A stretch of DNA of 64,000 bases from Nostoc foliaceum FACHB-393 (GCF_014698505.1 NZ_JACJTD010000016.1:62001-126000), one strand, 5' to 3'. Shown: positions 34,588-44,647, counted from the first letter of the stretch. The notes: generated by a model from the letters alone, not told the origin. Numbers and translations are program-made.

Positions 34588-36135
34588 ATGTTAGCAACAA
34601 GTAGAAAATTCGATTATGCAGTCAGGGATCAAAAAGGTAAAGTATCCTTCTATGTTCTCTTGTGGAAACGTAAAGGAATTTCTCTAGAACTTTTTGATGA
34701 CTATTGGAGAGACGTTCACGGCCCAGTTTGCGCCAGACTACCAGGACAGAATCAATACTGGCAGTTTCACGTAGCTGCAAATGAAGGTGGTCTATGGCCA
34801 ACCATTAACGGCATTGAATACACTTGTCCAGAAGAAGATCAATTTAATGGTATTGCCGAATTAACCTTTGAGACAGCAGCCGAACGGGATCTCTGGTTTA
34901 AATCTGCTGCCATCCTCATGGATGATGAGCATAATGTATTCAGGAAAGCCATCGGTTACAACACTAGTTTTGGTAATTCTCAAACTTATTTTGATAGCAT
35001 TCCCACAGGAGATCCTAACGGTCAATTAGGTGTAATTAAGTTTCACGTTATGGTGGAAAAATCTGATGCCGTGAGTGTGGAAGATTTTCGCCGATATCTC
35101 ACAAATAGCTTTGCACCAGCTGTTATCGAGAGTGATTCTGTTTTCAAATTCCGCCTACATTTGTTCGAGCAAGTAGATAACTCTCGTCCAGATGCGGCTG
35201 GGGTTTCTCATTACGAATCCCCAGAAAAACAGTATCAAGCTGCGTTTGAAATTGCTTTTGCTAATCCTTTGGAAATGGAAACATTTTTTGCTTCCAAAGA
35301 ATATGCGATCGCTGTTAAAGACCAAGCTAAATATGTGCAGCGGCTTTTACCATTTCCCGAACGAAGTGCTTACACTTTTGTTTACGACGGCAAAATGACT
35401 CTAGCAGGTCAGCGCAGTTCTACAGTAGCAGAATTGATTGCAAATATTGGCGCAACTAATCAACTCAAGGAGGACGTAGTTAGTCTTATGTTAGAGCAGA
35501 AACTCATTTCTTACTCAAATGGTCAGTCGAATGGTCACCAAAACACCAACACAACCAACACATTGATTAATAAACGAACTAACTACTACAAAGATTTAGC
35601 CGCAGATTATTCTCGACCAGGACTTGTGAGTGCTTATGTAGCAAAAAAACTCATAGAGGATGCTGAAAAAATTGTGGCAATGAAAGAAAGAACTTTGCCA
35701 GAAATTAGTCCTTATTACACTCTAAAACAAATTGAACAAGAAAATAAAGAATGGTGGCCTACCCATTGTGAGGCATTGAGACAGGGACGTGGCGATATAT
35801 TAACAGGTGAATATCGAGATGATTTAGTTTATTTCTGTCAGGATGGACCCTATCAAGGCTTAGAACAACAAAAAGAGCGCGAACAGCATTGGTGGGCATT
35901 AATTGCTCAACCAGGTGTGACCATGTGCTGGCCAATTGTCATGTTTCATGATGAAGTTACCTACTTTGAATGGAAGTGTGTCGATGATGAAACCAACGAA
36001 ACACTCGCCAAGGGAAATGTTACCTGGATTCGACGTGGCCATCGAGGCGGATGCTATCTCAAAACAGAACAATTGACGTTCTACCGCGATGTTTTTGCTC
36101 CCAGTGAACTGCTGAAGTTAATCAAGACTGCCTAA
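34588..36135 (+). CDS. Tandem EthD domains plus C-terminal SnoaL-like domain
   Basis: A 515-residue protein. Residues 1-300 are two EthD-like alpha+beta barrels that align closely with residues ~128-430 of the large fusion (VRDQKGKVSFYVLLWKRKG, DDYWRDVHGPVCARLPGQ, AYTFVYDGKMTLAGQRSS). A low-complexity linker rich in Asn/Thr (~315-340) leads to a helical part and a SnoaL/NTF2-like domain (~395-510; GEYRDDLVYFCQDGPYQGLE, WECVDDE-type core). This SnoaL is divergent from the others in the cluster. No signal peptide. Probably acts on the same substrate as the fusion. Confidence 0.85.
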   Translation: MLATSRKFDYAVRDQKGKVSFYVLLWKRKGISLELFDDYWRDVHGPVCARLPGQNQYWQFHVAANEGGLWPTINGIEYTCPEEDQFNGIAELTFETAAERDLWFKSAAILMDDEHNVFRKAIGYNTSFGNSQTYFDSIPTGDPNGQLGVIKFHVMVEKSDAVSVEDFRRYLTNSFAPAVIESDSVFKFRLHLFEQVDNSRPDAAGVSHYESPEKQYQAAFEIAFANPLEMETFFASKEYAIAVKDQAKYVQRLLPFPERSAYTFVYDGKMTLAGQRSSTVAELIANIGATNQLKEDVVSLMLEQKLISYSNGQSNGHQNTNTTNTLINKRTNYYKDLAADYSRPGLVSAYVAKKLIEDAEKIVAMKERTLPEISPYYTLKQIEQENKEWWPTHCEALRQGRGDILTGEYRDDLVYFCQDGPYQGLEQQKEREQHWWALIAQPGVTMCWPIVMFHDEVTYFEWKCVDDETNETLAKGNVTWIRRGHRGGCYLKTEQLTFYRDVFAPSELLKLIKTA

Positions 36136-36277
36136 GACAGGAGTGGGGAGATGGGGAGACAAATTGTAAGAAGTCTTTGGTGTTGTCTCCAGTCGCCAGT
36201 CGCTAGTCGCCTCCCCATTCCCCAGTTCCAGGAAATATTTGATCAACGTAGATTTGGCTTAACCATAGGGTCTTGAT

Positions 36278-37798
36278 ATGCCTTTTCCTAGATCTAGCGG
36301 TATTTTATTACACCCCACTTCTTTTCCAAGTCGGTTTGGTATTGGTGACTTGGGATTTGAAGCTTATCGGTTTGTTGACTTTTTGGCAGACAGTGGACAG
36401 CGGCTTTGGCAAATATTGCCATTAGGACCTACGGGAGATAGTAATTCTCCCTATGCATCTTATTCAGCAATGGCAGGAAATCCATTGTTACTTAGTCCCG
36501 AACTCCTGGTAGAAAAGGGTTTGCTAGCTAAAGAAGACCTTTTCGATCTGCCAGAATATAGCACTGTAACAGTAGATTTTGAGCGGGTCATCCAAACCAA
36601 GATGCCTTTGCTGCAAAAAGCCTTTAAGAACTTTAAAGCCTATGCTTCATCTATTCAGCACAAGGAATTTGAACAGTTTTGTCAAACTAGGGCTTACTGG
36701 CTAAATGACTATGCGTTATTTATGGCGCTGAAGTATGTTCATGGGGATGCCAAATGGAATAGTTGGGAACCAGCTTTAGCCGAACGTGAACCAGATACAG
36801 TTCAACAATGGCAACAACGATTAAGCCATGAAATTTCTTACTACAAATATCTTCAGTTTGAGTTTTTCTATCAATGGTCAAACTTAAAGCGTTATGCCAA
36901 TCAACATGGCATCCAAATCATCGGAGATATTGCAATTTATGTGGCTTACGATAGCGCTGATGTTTGGTCTCATCCCCAAATCTTTTGTCTTGATGAACAA
37001 ACAGGTTCACCTGCATTGATGGCAGGAACACCGCCAGACTACTTCAGTACCACTGGTCAATTATGGGGTAACCCGGTCTATAATTGGGCGCAGTTACAAA
37101 AAGAAGACTTTGATTGGTGGGTACAGCGTTTCCAAACCATCCTTGATTATGTAGACTTGATTCGAATTGACCATTTCCGGGGCTTCCAAGCATACTGGGC
37201 GGTAAAACAAGGGGAAACAACGGCTGTTAATGGTGAGTGGATTCAAGCTCCTGGGGAGATTTTCTTTGAAGTACTCAACCAAAAGTTAGGCAAGTTACCA
37301 ATCATCGCCGAGGATTTGGGAGAAATCACACCCGATGTAGAAGCTTTGCGTGACCAGTTTGAATTTCCTGGGATGAAAATTTTGCAGTTTGCTTTTGATT
37401 CTGGCGCTGATAATCCGTTTTTACCATTCAATTATCCCCGCAACTGTGTGGTTTATACTGGCACTCACGACAATGACACAACAGTAGGCTGGTTTAATCA
37501 ACTAGCAGACCAAGATTCAAAAGCAGTTTTTCACTATTTAGGTTGTACCAATTCTGCGGATATCTACTGGGATTTAATTCGTTTAGCATATAGTTCTGTA
37601 GCTAATCAAGCGATTATTCCTCTACAAGATATTTTGGGATTGAATACTTCTGCTCGGATGAATTTACCTGGCCAAAGTGTAGGTAATTGGGGATGGCGTT
37701 ATGAATCTGCGGCTTTAACAAAACAGCTGCGCGATCGCCTGAAAACCATGACTGAAATTTATGGACGAGCTGTTTCTCACAGCAACTTACAAGCATAA
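36278..37798 (+). CDS. malQ: 4-alpha-glucanotransferase (amylomaltase)
   Basis: A 506-residue GH77 enzyme of usual length that transfers maltosyl units between alpha-1,4-glucans. Visible motifs: N-terminal RSSGILLHPTSFPSRFGIGD, nucleophile DLIRIDHFRGFQAYW, acid/base IIAEDLGEITPDV and GTHDNDTTVGWF. Together with glgX and the GH63-like gene it fits glycogen or maltodextrin turnover. The 140-bp upstream gap has an inverted repeat made of GGGGAG / CTCCCC tracts. Confidence 0.95.
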   Translation: MPFPRSSGILLHPTSFPSRFGIGDLGFEAYRFVDFLADSGQRLWQILPLGPTGDSNSPYASYSAMAGNPLLLSPELLVEKGLLAKEDLFDLPEYSTVTVDFERVIQTKMPLLQKAFKNFKAYASSIQHKEFEQFCQTRAYWLNDYALFMALKYVHGDAKWNSWEPALAEREPDTVQQWQQRLSHEISYYKYLQFEFFYQWSNLKRYANQHGIQIIGDIAIYVAYDSADVWSHPQIFCLDEQTGSPALMAGTPPDYFSTTGQLWGNPVYNWAQLQKEDFDWWVQRFQTILDYVDLIRIDHFRGFQAYWAVKQGETTAVNGEWIQAPGEIFFEVLNQKLGKLPIIAEDLGEITPDVEALRDQFEFPGMKILQFAFDSGADNPFLPFNYPRNCVVYTGTHDNDTTVGWFNQLADQDSKAVFHYLGCTNSADIYWDLIRLAYSSVANQAIIPLQDILGLNTSARMNLPGQSVGNWGWRYESAALTKQLRDRLKTMTEIYGRAVSHSNLQA

Positions 37799-37927
37799 TA
37801 AGTCTTGATCATAGAGGCTATTTCTCTAAAAACTCTATATCTGCACTCACAAAACAAAACTGTTGCGATCGCTTTTGTCGTAGCAACAACCGTATAATTC
37901 ACGAGCACTCTGTTACAACTAATACTT

Positions 37928-38506
37928 ATGACATCTACACCTAAAATTCTGGCCTTTGCTGGCAGCACCCGCGTTGATTCCTACAATAAAAAATTGGTCA
38001 AAATTGCGGCAGCTGGCGCTCAAGCAGCAGAAGTAGAAGTGACTTATTTAGACCTACGCGATTTACCACTACCTCTTTTTGATGAGGATTTGGAAGCTCA
38101 AGAAGGTTTACCTGTAAACGCCCGCACTCTCAAGGATTTGCTGATTTCTCATCAAGGATTGCTGATTGCTTCGCCTGAATACAACAGTTCACTCACACCA
38201 GTTTTGAAGAATGCCATTGACTGGGCATCCCGTCCATCTGCAAATGAAGCTCCATTGACTGCTTTTGCAGATAAGGTTGCTGCAATTATGAGTGCTTCAC
38301 CTGGCGGTCTTGGTGGTTTGCGGGGGTTGTCCCACCTGCGGGCTATCCTGCAAAACATAGGAGTTTTGGTACTTCCCGCTCAGGTAGCCGTACCTAAAGC
38401 TTATGAAGCCTTCAACACCGATGGCAGCTTAAGAGATCCCCAACAGCAAGAATCTATTGAGAAACTAGGTAAGAATGTAGCAAACATATTGCTGAAGCTT
38501 TACTAA
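37928..38506 (+). CDS. NAD(P)H-dependent FMN reductase
   Basis: A 192-residue flavodoxin-fold reductase: N-terminal phosphate-binding loop FAGSTRVDSYNKKL, LIASPEYNSSLTPVLKNAID (the hallmark S-P-E-Y-N) and SASPGGLGGLRGLSHLRAIL. The family reduces FMN, quinones or azo compounds. Monogenic, 130 bases after malQ. Confidence 0.92.
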   Translation: MTSTPKILAFAGSTRVDSYNKKLVKIAAAGAQAAEVEVTYLDLRDLPLPLFDEDLEAQEGLPVNARTLKDLLISHQGLLIASPEYNSSLTPVLKNAIDWASRPSANEAPLTAFADKVAAIMSASPGGLGGLRGLSHLRAILQNIGVLVLPAQVAVPKAYEAFNTDGSLRDPQQQESIEKLGKNVANILLKLY

Positions 38507-38658
38507 ATTTTTGATAATTTTCTAAACCGGATGCACTAAGGCTACTAATACTATTTGGGATTGGGAATTGCTTTATGCATCTGGGTTTTATAAATCTATC
38601 TGTGTTAATCATTTTCATCTGAATTAAATTTGATAGCAATTTGGTGGCGGTTTATTAA

Positions 38659-39028
38659 GAGGTTGTTTGAAAAGTGGTTAGCTGTATCTTTGCACCTATT
38701 GATCCCCCTTTCAAAAGCAGGGCTGTTTCATTCCCTAAAAGGCGCTGATTTACAAGCGTTTCAAGCAAAAAAAAACAGGTGACTAAAAAATCTGATTGGG
38801 CAAGAAAATGGTGAACGCACTAAAGAATGCTGGTTGAGGTGGTAGTTTTTCTTTTTCCCACTCAAGCAAATTTCTGACTCATACTCTTGACAAAATCCCT
38901 AAGAAATCGAATGAATCAGCCCTGCCATCCAAAAGGGGGGGGAACTTCTTAAAGTCCCCCTTCAAAAGGGGGATTTAGGGGGATCTAAAACTTTTTGCTA
39001 CCAACAACAAGACTTTTCAAACATCCTC
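38659..39028. mobile_element. MITE (370 bp) with GAGGTTGTTTGAAAAG ends
   Basis: Left end GAGGTTGTTTGAAAAG and right end CTTTTCAAACATCCTC are inverted repeats, flanked by TAA on both sides (38656-38658, 39029-39031). The left end continues TGGTTAGCTGTATCTTTGCA, which is found in inverse in the MITE at 40797. The interior has poly-C/G tracts and no ORF. A 3-bp TAA duplication is compatible with an IS5-type transposase. Confidence 0.75.
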
Positions 39029-39061
39029 TAAGTCCACTTTGATTTTTGAACTTATAAACTT

Positions 39062-39871
39062 ATGAATAGCTTCATAAATTGGAAAAGTTTTAATTGGTCT
39101 GAATATGGTGCAGAATTCCTTGGAACTGCATTCAATCTGTTGGTTGGATTCAGTATAATTACTTTCAATTTTGGTAAAGGTTTACCTATGGAGCGCCTCA
39201 TCCCTCCAGAGAGTCCTCGTTTACTGATTAATGGCTTAATCTTTGCTGGAAGTGGGGCACTGTTTACTATTTCCCCATTGGGAAAACTAAGTGGCGCTCA
39301 TCTCAATCCTTGCGTATCACTGGCTTTTTGGATACAAGGAAAAATGCATGGACGTGACCTAATTGGATATATAATTAGTCAATTTTTGGGTGCAATTATT
39401 GGCACATTTTTAGTAACAAAATTGTGGGGTGAGTATGCTCTGAGTGTGAATAATTACATCACCTTGCCTAATAAAATTTACCCCCTTTGGTATGTATTTT
39501 TGGCTGAGGTTTTCATGACCTTTCTGTTAGTGTTGTGTGTATTTATTTTCTTAAGCCATCATCAGTTATTACGCTGGACACCTTTAATGGTGTGGCTTCT
39601 TGTAGCAACTATGGTTTGGTTAGGAGCGCCAATTTCTGGTACTAGTTTGAATACGGCACGCAGCATGGGGCCTGCTTTAATTTCATGGTTCTGGCAAGAC
39701 CAGTGGCTTTATTGCATTGCACCACCATTAGGGGCATTGATTGGTGTAGGAGTATTTCGATTAATAGCTATGGGTGAACGCGAAGTTTTAACAGGTAAAC
39801 TTTTTCACGTTCCCCATTATCCTTGCATTTTCAAAAACGTTAAAGTGCCACATCTGAAGAAACAGCACTAG
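39062..39871 (+). CDS. Aquaporin/MIP family channel with altered NPA motifs
   Basis: A 269-residue, six-helix MIP channel. Loop B reads SGAHLNPCVSLAFW and loop E reads SGTSLNTARSMGPAL: the two canonical NPA boxes are NPC and NTA. The ar/R-filter Arg after the second box is kept. N-terminal AEFLGTAFNLLVGFS and the C-terminal cytoplasmic tail (~30 residues) complete the fold. Altered NPA boxes occur in plant SIPs and some bacterial channels and may change selectivity. Followed by an SDR gene 86 bases on, and flanked by MITEs. Confidence 0.88.
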   Translation: MNSFINWKSFNWSEYGAEFLGTAFNLLVGFSIITFNFGKGLPMERLIPPESPRLLINGLIFAGSGALFTISPLGKLSGAHLNPCVSLAFWIQGKMHGRDLIGYIISQFLGAIIGTFLVTKLWGEYALSVNNYITLPNKIYPLWYVFLAEVFMTFLLVLCVFIFLSHHQLLRWTPLMVWLLVATMVWLGAPISGTSLNTARSMGPALISWFWQDQWLYCIAPPLGALIGVGVFRLIAMGEREVLTGKLFHVPHYPCIFKNVKVPHLKKQH

Positions 39872-39957
39872 ATTTAACGTTACACCTATTCACAGAATTT
39901 ACTTTATTTTCATGCAAGGATTCAGGTCAAACAAATATCAAAATCAAGAGAAAGTCA

Positions 39958-40731
39958 ATGAATAAACTTCAAGGTAAGGTAGCTTTAGTAACTGGCAGCA
40001 GCAGCGGAATTGGTCAAGCTATTGCTGTGCGTCTTGCTCAAGAAGGTGCAGATGTTGTGATTGACTATCGCTCTCATCTCGAAGGGGCTGAAGAAACTCT
40101 ATCAAAAGTAGAAGCTTCTGGACGCAAAGGTTTAATTTTCAAAGCTGACTTAAGTGTCATTAGCGACATCCGCCAACTGATAAACGAAGGTATTCAATAC
40201 TTTGGTAAACTCGATATTTTAGTAAATAATGCCGGTATTGACGGCAAGAATGCAGATTTCTGGGACATCACTGAAGCTGACTATGATGCGGTGCTAAATC
40301 TCAACCTGAAAGGCACATTTTTTGCTACTCAAGCGATAGTACAGCACTTGATCGAAACCAAACGAACTGGCAAAATTATCAACATTAGCTCTACCCATGA
40401 GGAAATAGCGTTTCCTCACTTCACTTCCTACTGTGCTAGTAAGGGTGGTGTGAAGATGATGATGCGTAATTTAGCAGTTGAACTTGGGCCTTTGGGAATC
40501 ACAATCAACAATGTGGCTCCAGGAGCAATTGAGACACCAATCAATAGTAAGCTATTAAACGATCCTGAAAAATTAGGGGCGCTGTTGAAGAACATTCCCT
40601 TGGCTCGCTTAGGCAAGCCGGAGGATATCGCACCGATAGTTGCTTTTTTAGCCTCATCTGATGCCGACTATATCACAGGCGCAACCTTTTATGTAGATGG
40701 GGGGCTTAGCCGGAACTATCACGAACAGTAG
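39958..40731 (+). CDS. Short-chain dehydrogenase/reductase (glucose 1-dehydrogenase-like)
   Basis: A 257-residue classical SDR: TGSSSGIGQAIAVRL, NNAGIDG, ISSTHEEI with the catalytic Ser and Y-x3-K in SYCASKGGVKMM. The closing FYVDGGLSRNYHEQ resembles glucose 1-dehydrogenase annotations. It follows the aquaporin by 86 bases and may be cotranscribed. Substrate not determinable by eye. Confidence 0.9.
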   Translation: MNKLQGKVALVTGSSSGIGQAIAVRLAQEGADVVIDYRSHLEGAEETLSKVEASGRKGLIFKADLSVISDIRQLINEGIQYFGKLDILVNNAGIDGKNADFWDITEADYDAVLNLNLKGTFFATQAIVQHLIETKRTGKIINISSTHEEIAFPHFTSYCASKGGVKMMMRNLAVELGPLGITINNVAPGAIETPINSKLLNDPEKLGALLKNIPLARLGKPEDIAPIVAFLASSDADYITGATFYVDGGLSRNYHEQ

Positions 40732-40780
40732 GTAAGCTTTTACGCATTTAAATCCCATATAGCAGTCCGATTTGATTTAG

Positions 40781-41041
40781 GAACCTATCCCACTAAGAGG
40801 ATGTTTGAAAAATCCTCTTGTCGGTAAACGTTTTACATCCGCCTAAATCCCCCGATAAATTGGGGGACTTTGATTCTATTTCCCCCCCCTTTTTTTTAAG
40901 GGGGGATCAACAAGTGCAAAGATACAGCTAACCACTTTTCAAACATCCTCTAATAAGATTTGTGCTAAAAATAAAAAATCAAGATTTTCAAGCACATTTT
41001 CCCAAAAGAAGTAGGAATTTTTAGAATAGTGGGATAGCTTC
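40781..41041. mobile_element. MITE with GAACCTATCCCACTA ends, itself interrupted by another MITE
   Basis: GAACCTATCCCACTA (40781-40795) and its inverse TAGTGGGATAGCTTC (41027-41041) bound the element. The same end lies at the 3' terminus of the IS5 remnant at 4572. Taking out the inner MITE and one TAA leaves about 104 bp. No coding capacity. Confidence 0.7.
40797..40950. mobile_element. Inner MITE (154 bp), related to 38659-39028
   Basis: GAGGATGTTTGAAAA and TTTTCAAACATCCTC are inverted ends with TAA on both sides (40794-40796, 40951-40953). The right arm GTGCAAAGATACAGCTAACC matches the left arm of the MITE at 38659 in inverse. It sits inside the outer element, so it arrived later. Confidence 0.78.
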
Positions 41042-41117
41042 ATATTTTTGTTCATCTACTTCAAGATAAGGCACTCAAAAGTCTTTCAACTCCCAAAATT
41101 CAATACACAAAATAGCT

Positions 41118-43775
41118 ATGACCCAAGAAGAAGCAAGATTAGCAGCAGACCGCGATCGCACTGCATACTGGAAACGATGGGGTTCCTATCTGAGTGAACG
41201 CCAGTGGGGAACGGTGCGAGAAGACTATAGCGCTGATGGTAGCGCCTGGGACTTTTTCCCCCACGACCATGCCCGCTCCCGCGCCTATCGTTGGGGAGAG
41301 GATGGAATTGCTGGAATTTCTGATAATCATCAGCGATTGTGTTTTGCGATCGCTCTCTGGAATAGTAACGATGCAATTCTCAAAGAGAGACTCTTCGGTC
41401 TCACAGGGAATGAGGGTAATCACGGTGAAGATGCTAAAGAATACTACTTCTACCTGGATAACACCCCTACTCATTCCTATATGAAATATCTTTATAAATA
41501 TCCCCAAGGTGCTTTCCCCTACACCCAACTGGTAGAAGAAAATCGGCGCAGAGGCCGCCAAAGTCCTGAGTTTGAATTAATCGATACTGGTATATTCGAC
41601 CAAGACCGCTACTTTGATGTATTCGTTGAGTATGCTAAAGCTTCACCGGAAGACATTTTGATTCAAATCAGTGTAATTAATCGAGGACCGGAAGCAAAAA
41701 CGCTGCATTTACTACCAACGCTCTGGTTTCGCAATACCTGGTCTTGGACTTCTGGTGAAGAAAAGCCGTGGTTGAAAATTAGCCAATCTAACTCTGAACT
41801 CAGTACCATCGAAGCTTATCACCCTTCTTTAGAAACCCAATGGTTGTATTGTAATCAAACTCCAGAACTACTATTTACAGAAAATGAGACTAATAATCAA
41901 AGATTGTTTGGGGTCAGCAATGCTTCGCCATACGTTAAAGATGGAATAAATAATTATGTAGTGAATGGGCAAAAAGATGCTGTCAATCCCAATCGAATTG
42001 GCACTAAGTTTGCTGCTGTTTATAAATTGGATATCGGTGCAGGCGAAACTAAGATAGTACGATTGCGCTTAAGTGACGTGCAAAATTTAATTGCACCATT
42101 TGGGACTGAATTTGACACAATTTGCCAACAACGTAAGCGTGAAGCAGATGAATTTTATCAGCGAATCTGCCCGTTTCCTTTATTAGAAGATAGGCAGAAT
42201 GTGCAGCGGCAAGCATTTGCTGGAATGCTATGGAGCAAACAATTTTACTACTATGTAGCTGACCAATGGCTCAAAGGCGATCCGGCTGGACTGCAACCGC
42301 CAGCATCACGACTTCATGGCAGAAATCATGAGTGGGTTCATCTATTTAACGATGACATACTTTCCATGCCTGACAAATGGGAATATCCTTGGTTTGCAGC
42401 TTGGGATTTAGCTTTTCACGTAATTCCACTCTCCATGATTGACCCGGATTTTGCCAAACTGCAACTCAGCCGCTTGACACGGGAGTGGTATATGCATCCT
42501 AACGGTCAACTACCAGCTTATGAATGGGCTTTTGGTGATGTGAATCCACCGGTTCATGCTTGGGCTGCATGGCAAGTTTATCAGATTGAGCAAAAAATCT
42601 ATGGTCGTGCGGATAAAAAATTTCTGGAGAGTGTTTTCCAGAAATTACTGCTGAATTTTACTTGGTGGGTTAACCGGAAAGATTTTGAGGGCAAAAATAT
42701 CTTTCAAGGTGGCTTTTTAGGTATGGATAATATTGGTGTGTTTGACCGTAGTGTTCAACTACCAACTGGTGGATATTTGCAACAAGCAGATGGCACAAGT
42801 TGGATGGCAATGTATTGTCTGAATATGCTGACCATCGCCTTAGAGTTAGCAAAGGAAAATTCCACCTATGAAGACATCGCCAGCAAGTTTTTCGAGCATT
42901 TTTTATACATTGCTGATGCCATGAATGGCGTTGGTGATGCCCAAATAGCACTTTGGGACGAAACTGATGGCTTTTACTACGATGCTCTACATTTACCCGA
43001 TGGTCATCAATTCCCGATGAAAGTGCGATCGCTGGTGGGGTTAATTCCATTATGTGCTGTGAGCATTTTAGAACCAGAAATCTTGGATCAGCTACCAGGC
43101 TTTAGACAACGGACGCAATGGTTTTTGCAAAATCGCCCTGACTTGACCCGAAATATCGCTTGTATGCAGAAACAAGGAATTGGTGAGCGTCGGCTGTTAG
43201 CGATCGCTTATCCAGATAAACTCCGTCGCATCTTAGAGAAAATGTTAGATGCAACAGAATTTTTCAGTCCTTATGGTATTCGTTCTGTTTCTAAAGTTCA
43301 TGAGTCCCATCCTTACGTTTTGACCGTAGATGGTCAGCAGTATCGAGTAGATTACGAACCTGCTGAGTCTAGCACAGCTATGTTTGGCGGTAATTCCAAC
43401 TGGCGGGGACCAATTTGGTTTCCGATTAATTATTTACTGTTAGAATCGCTGCAAAAGTTTTATCGCTACTTTGGTGACGATTTCAAAGTTGAGTGTCCTA
43501 CTGGTTCTGGACAAATGATGACACTCAAGGAAGTAGCAATTGAATTAGCTCAAAGGCTGATCCAAATTTTTCTCACAGATGCTTCTGGTAAACGACCTTT
43601 TTATGGTGGAGTCGAAAAATTCCAAACTGACCCGAATTGGCGCGACCTGATTTTGTTCAATGAATACTTTCACGGAGATAATGGCGCTGGTATTGGTGCT
43701 AGCCATCAAACTGGTTGGACAGGTTTAATTGCCAAATTAATCCAGCAGTGTGCAGAACAGGTGTTGTCAGATTAA
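41118..43775 (+). CDS. GH63-like (MGH1-type) glucosidase
   Basis: An 885-residue cytosolic glycosidase. N-terminal beta domain ([37 protein letters not shown]) and a C-terminal (alpha/alpha)6 barrel of the GH63/mannosylglycerate-hydrolase type ([54 protein letters not shown]). Proteins of this length and order in cyanobacteria are annotated simply as glucosidase. With malQ and glgX it suggests metabolism of glucans or compatible solutes such as glucosylglycerate; the exact bond is not known. Monogenic. Confidence 0.85.
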   Translation: MTQEEARLAADRDRTAYWKRWGSYLSERQWGTVREDYSADGSAWDFFPHDHARSRAYRWGEDGIAGISDNHQRLCFAIALWNSNDAILKERLFGLTGNEGNHGEDAKEYYFYLDNTPTHSYMKYLYKYPQGAFPYTQLVEENRRRGRQSPEFELIDTGIFDQDRYFDVFVEYAKASPEDILIQISVINRGPEAKTLHLLPTLWFRNTWSWTSGEEKPWLKISQSNSELSTIEAYHPSLETQWLYCNQTPELLFTENETNNQRLFGVSNASPYVKDGINNYVVNGQKDAVNPNRIGTKFAAVYKLDIGAGETKIVRLRLSDVQNLIAPFGTEFDTICQQRKREADEFYQRICPFPLLEDRQNVQRQAFAGMLWSKQFYYYVADQWLKGDPAGLQPPASRLHGRNHEWVHLFNDDILSMPDKWEYPWFAAWDLAFHVIPLSMIDPDFAKLQLSRLTREWYMHPNGQLPAYEWAFGDVNPPVHAWAAWQVYQIEQKIYGRADKKFLESVFQKLLLNFTWWVNRKDFEGKNIFQGGFLGMDNIGVFDRSVQLPTGGYLQQADGTSWMAMYCLNMLTIALELAKENSTYEDIASKFFEHFLYIADAMNGVGDAQIALWDETDGFYYDALHLPDGHQFPMKVRSLVGLIPLCAVSILEPEILDQLPGFRQRTQWFLQNRPDLTRNIACMQKQGIGERRLLAIAYPDKLRRILEKMLDATEFFSPYGIRSVSKVHESHPYVLTVDGQQYRVDYEPAESSTAMFGGNSNWRGPIWFPINYLLLESLQKFYRYFGDDFKVECPTGSGQMMTLKEVAIELAQRLIQIFLTDASGKRPFYGGVEKFQTDPNWRDLILFNEYFHGDNGAGIGASHQTGWTGLIAKLIQQCAEQVLSD

Positions 43776-44184
43776 TTGCAAGCTTCTGTTTGGGGGAGAT
43801 AAAAATTCCACCTTGGGTGTTCGGTTCTAGTTTTCGCTACTGCTATCGTTACGAACAGCCCTCAGTTTTTGGGGGTTTTCGCTATGCGGCTAGTAAATTT
43901 CTCAGTACACCTTACCATCAATCAGCTACAAAATTAACTTTTAAAATTTACAGTGTCTGGTGCGATCGCAATTTTGATTTCCGACCGCTTTTTGCGCTGA
44001 GGTCTACTAAGTTCATTCTTAATTTGTCTTTCTTCCCTTGTCAAAATATTTTAAATATCTCAACATAGATAAAATTGATAACCGTGCGATGATCAAAATT
44101 CCAGTAAATCCCAAACTTCGGGAAAACTACGGATAAATAACAATCAACTATTTAAACATTAATTTTTAGATAAGTGGTAATTTC
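43776..44184. other. Intergenic, no gene supported
   Basis: A 409-bp gap with one HIP1 site (43962) and a short inverted repeat around CCCTCAGTTTTTGGGGG (43859-43876). A frame overlapping the glucosidase end exists but has no family resemblance. Confidence 0.45.
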
Positions 44185-44550
44185 GTGGCGAAAAATAAAA
44201 GTGAAGAAATTGTAGTTATTAAGGGAGCTATACCGAAAGCTTTAAAGCTTCAATTTAAGGTTGTTTGTGTACAAAAAGAGTTGGAGATGAGTGAAGTATT
44301 GGAGAATTTAATCAAGCGTTGGATACAAACAGATACCCCTGTTATTGAATTGTCTGTAGATTGGTTGAATCAGGAATTGGAAGATGTTAAAGCATATGTA
44401 CCAAAATCTTTAAAACATCAATTTAAATTGCTCTGTACTAAGAAACGAATCACGATACGTTCTACTTTACATGTACTCATCGAGCAATGGCTACAAATGG
44501 AGGTAGCATCTCAATTTTATATAAATGCTGACAGAAAAAATAGTTTGTGA
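44185..44550 (+). CDS. Tandem ribbon-helix-helix-like protein
   Basis: A 121-residue protein made of two similar halves: AIPKALKLQFKVVCVQKELE and VPKSLKHQFKLLCTKKRITI, each followed by a helix ending in W-hydrophobic-Q (LIKRWIQ, LIEQWLQ). Each half looks like a ribbon-helix-helix DNA-binding unit, so one chain could replace the usual dimer. It starts at GTG. RHH proteins are often antitoxins or plasmid-copy regulators, but no toxin gene is seen; only a 34-codon ORF overlaps its end. Confidence 0.65.
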   Translation: MAKNKSEEIVVIKGAIPKALKLQFKVVCVQKELEMSEVLENLIKRWIQTDTPVIELSVDWLNQELEDVKAYVPKSLKHQFKLLCTKKRITIRSTLHVLIEQWLQMEVASQFYINADRKNSL

Positions 44551-44629
44551 TTTGGAAGGCATCACCGAGTTGGAATCCCGAATTAAGGAGAAACCACCTG
44601 GTTCATGCAGAATTGGTCTAAGGCTTTAA
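44525..44629 (+). CDS. Overlapping 34-aa ORF, doubtful
   Basis: ATG at 44525 lies inside the end of the RHH gene in another frame and runs to TAA at 44629 (MLTEKIVCDLEGITELESRI). The overlap would fit translational coupling, but the length is too short to judge and no family is recognised. Confidence 0.2.
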   Translation: MLTEKIVCDLEGITELESRIKEKPPGSCRIGLRL

Positions 44630-44647
44630 GTTTTATATCACGTCAAA

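Noticed and set aside
43715-44068. 117-codon frame after the glucosidase
   Set aside because: Begins inside the glucosidase in another frame; aromatic- and Cys-rich with no recognisable motif.
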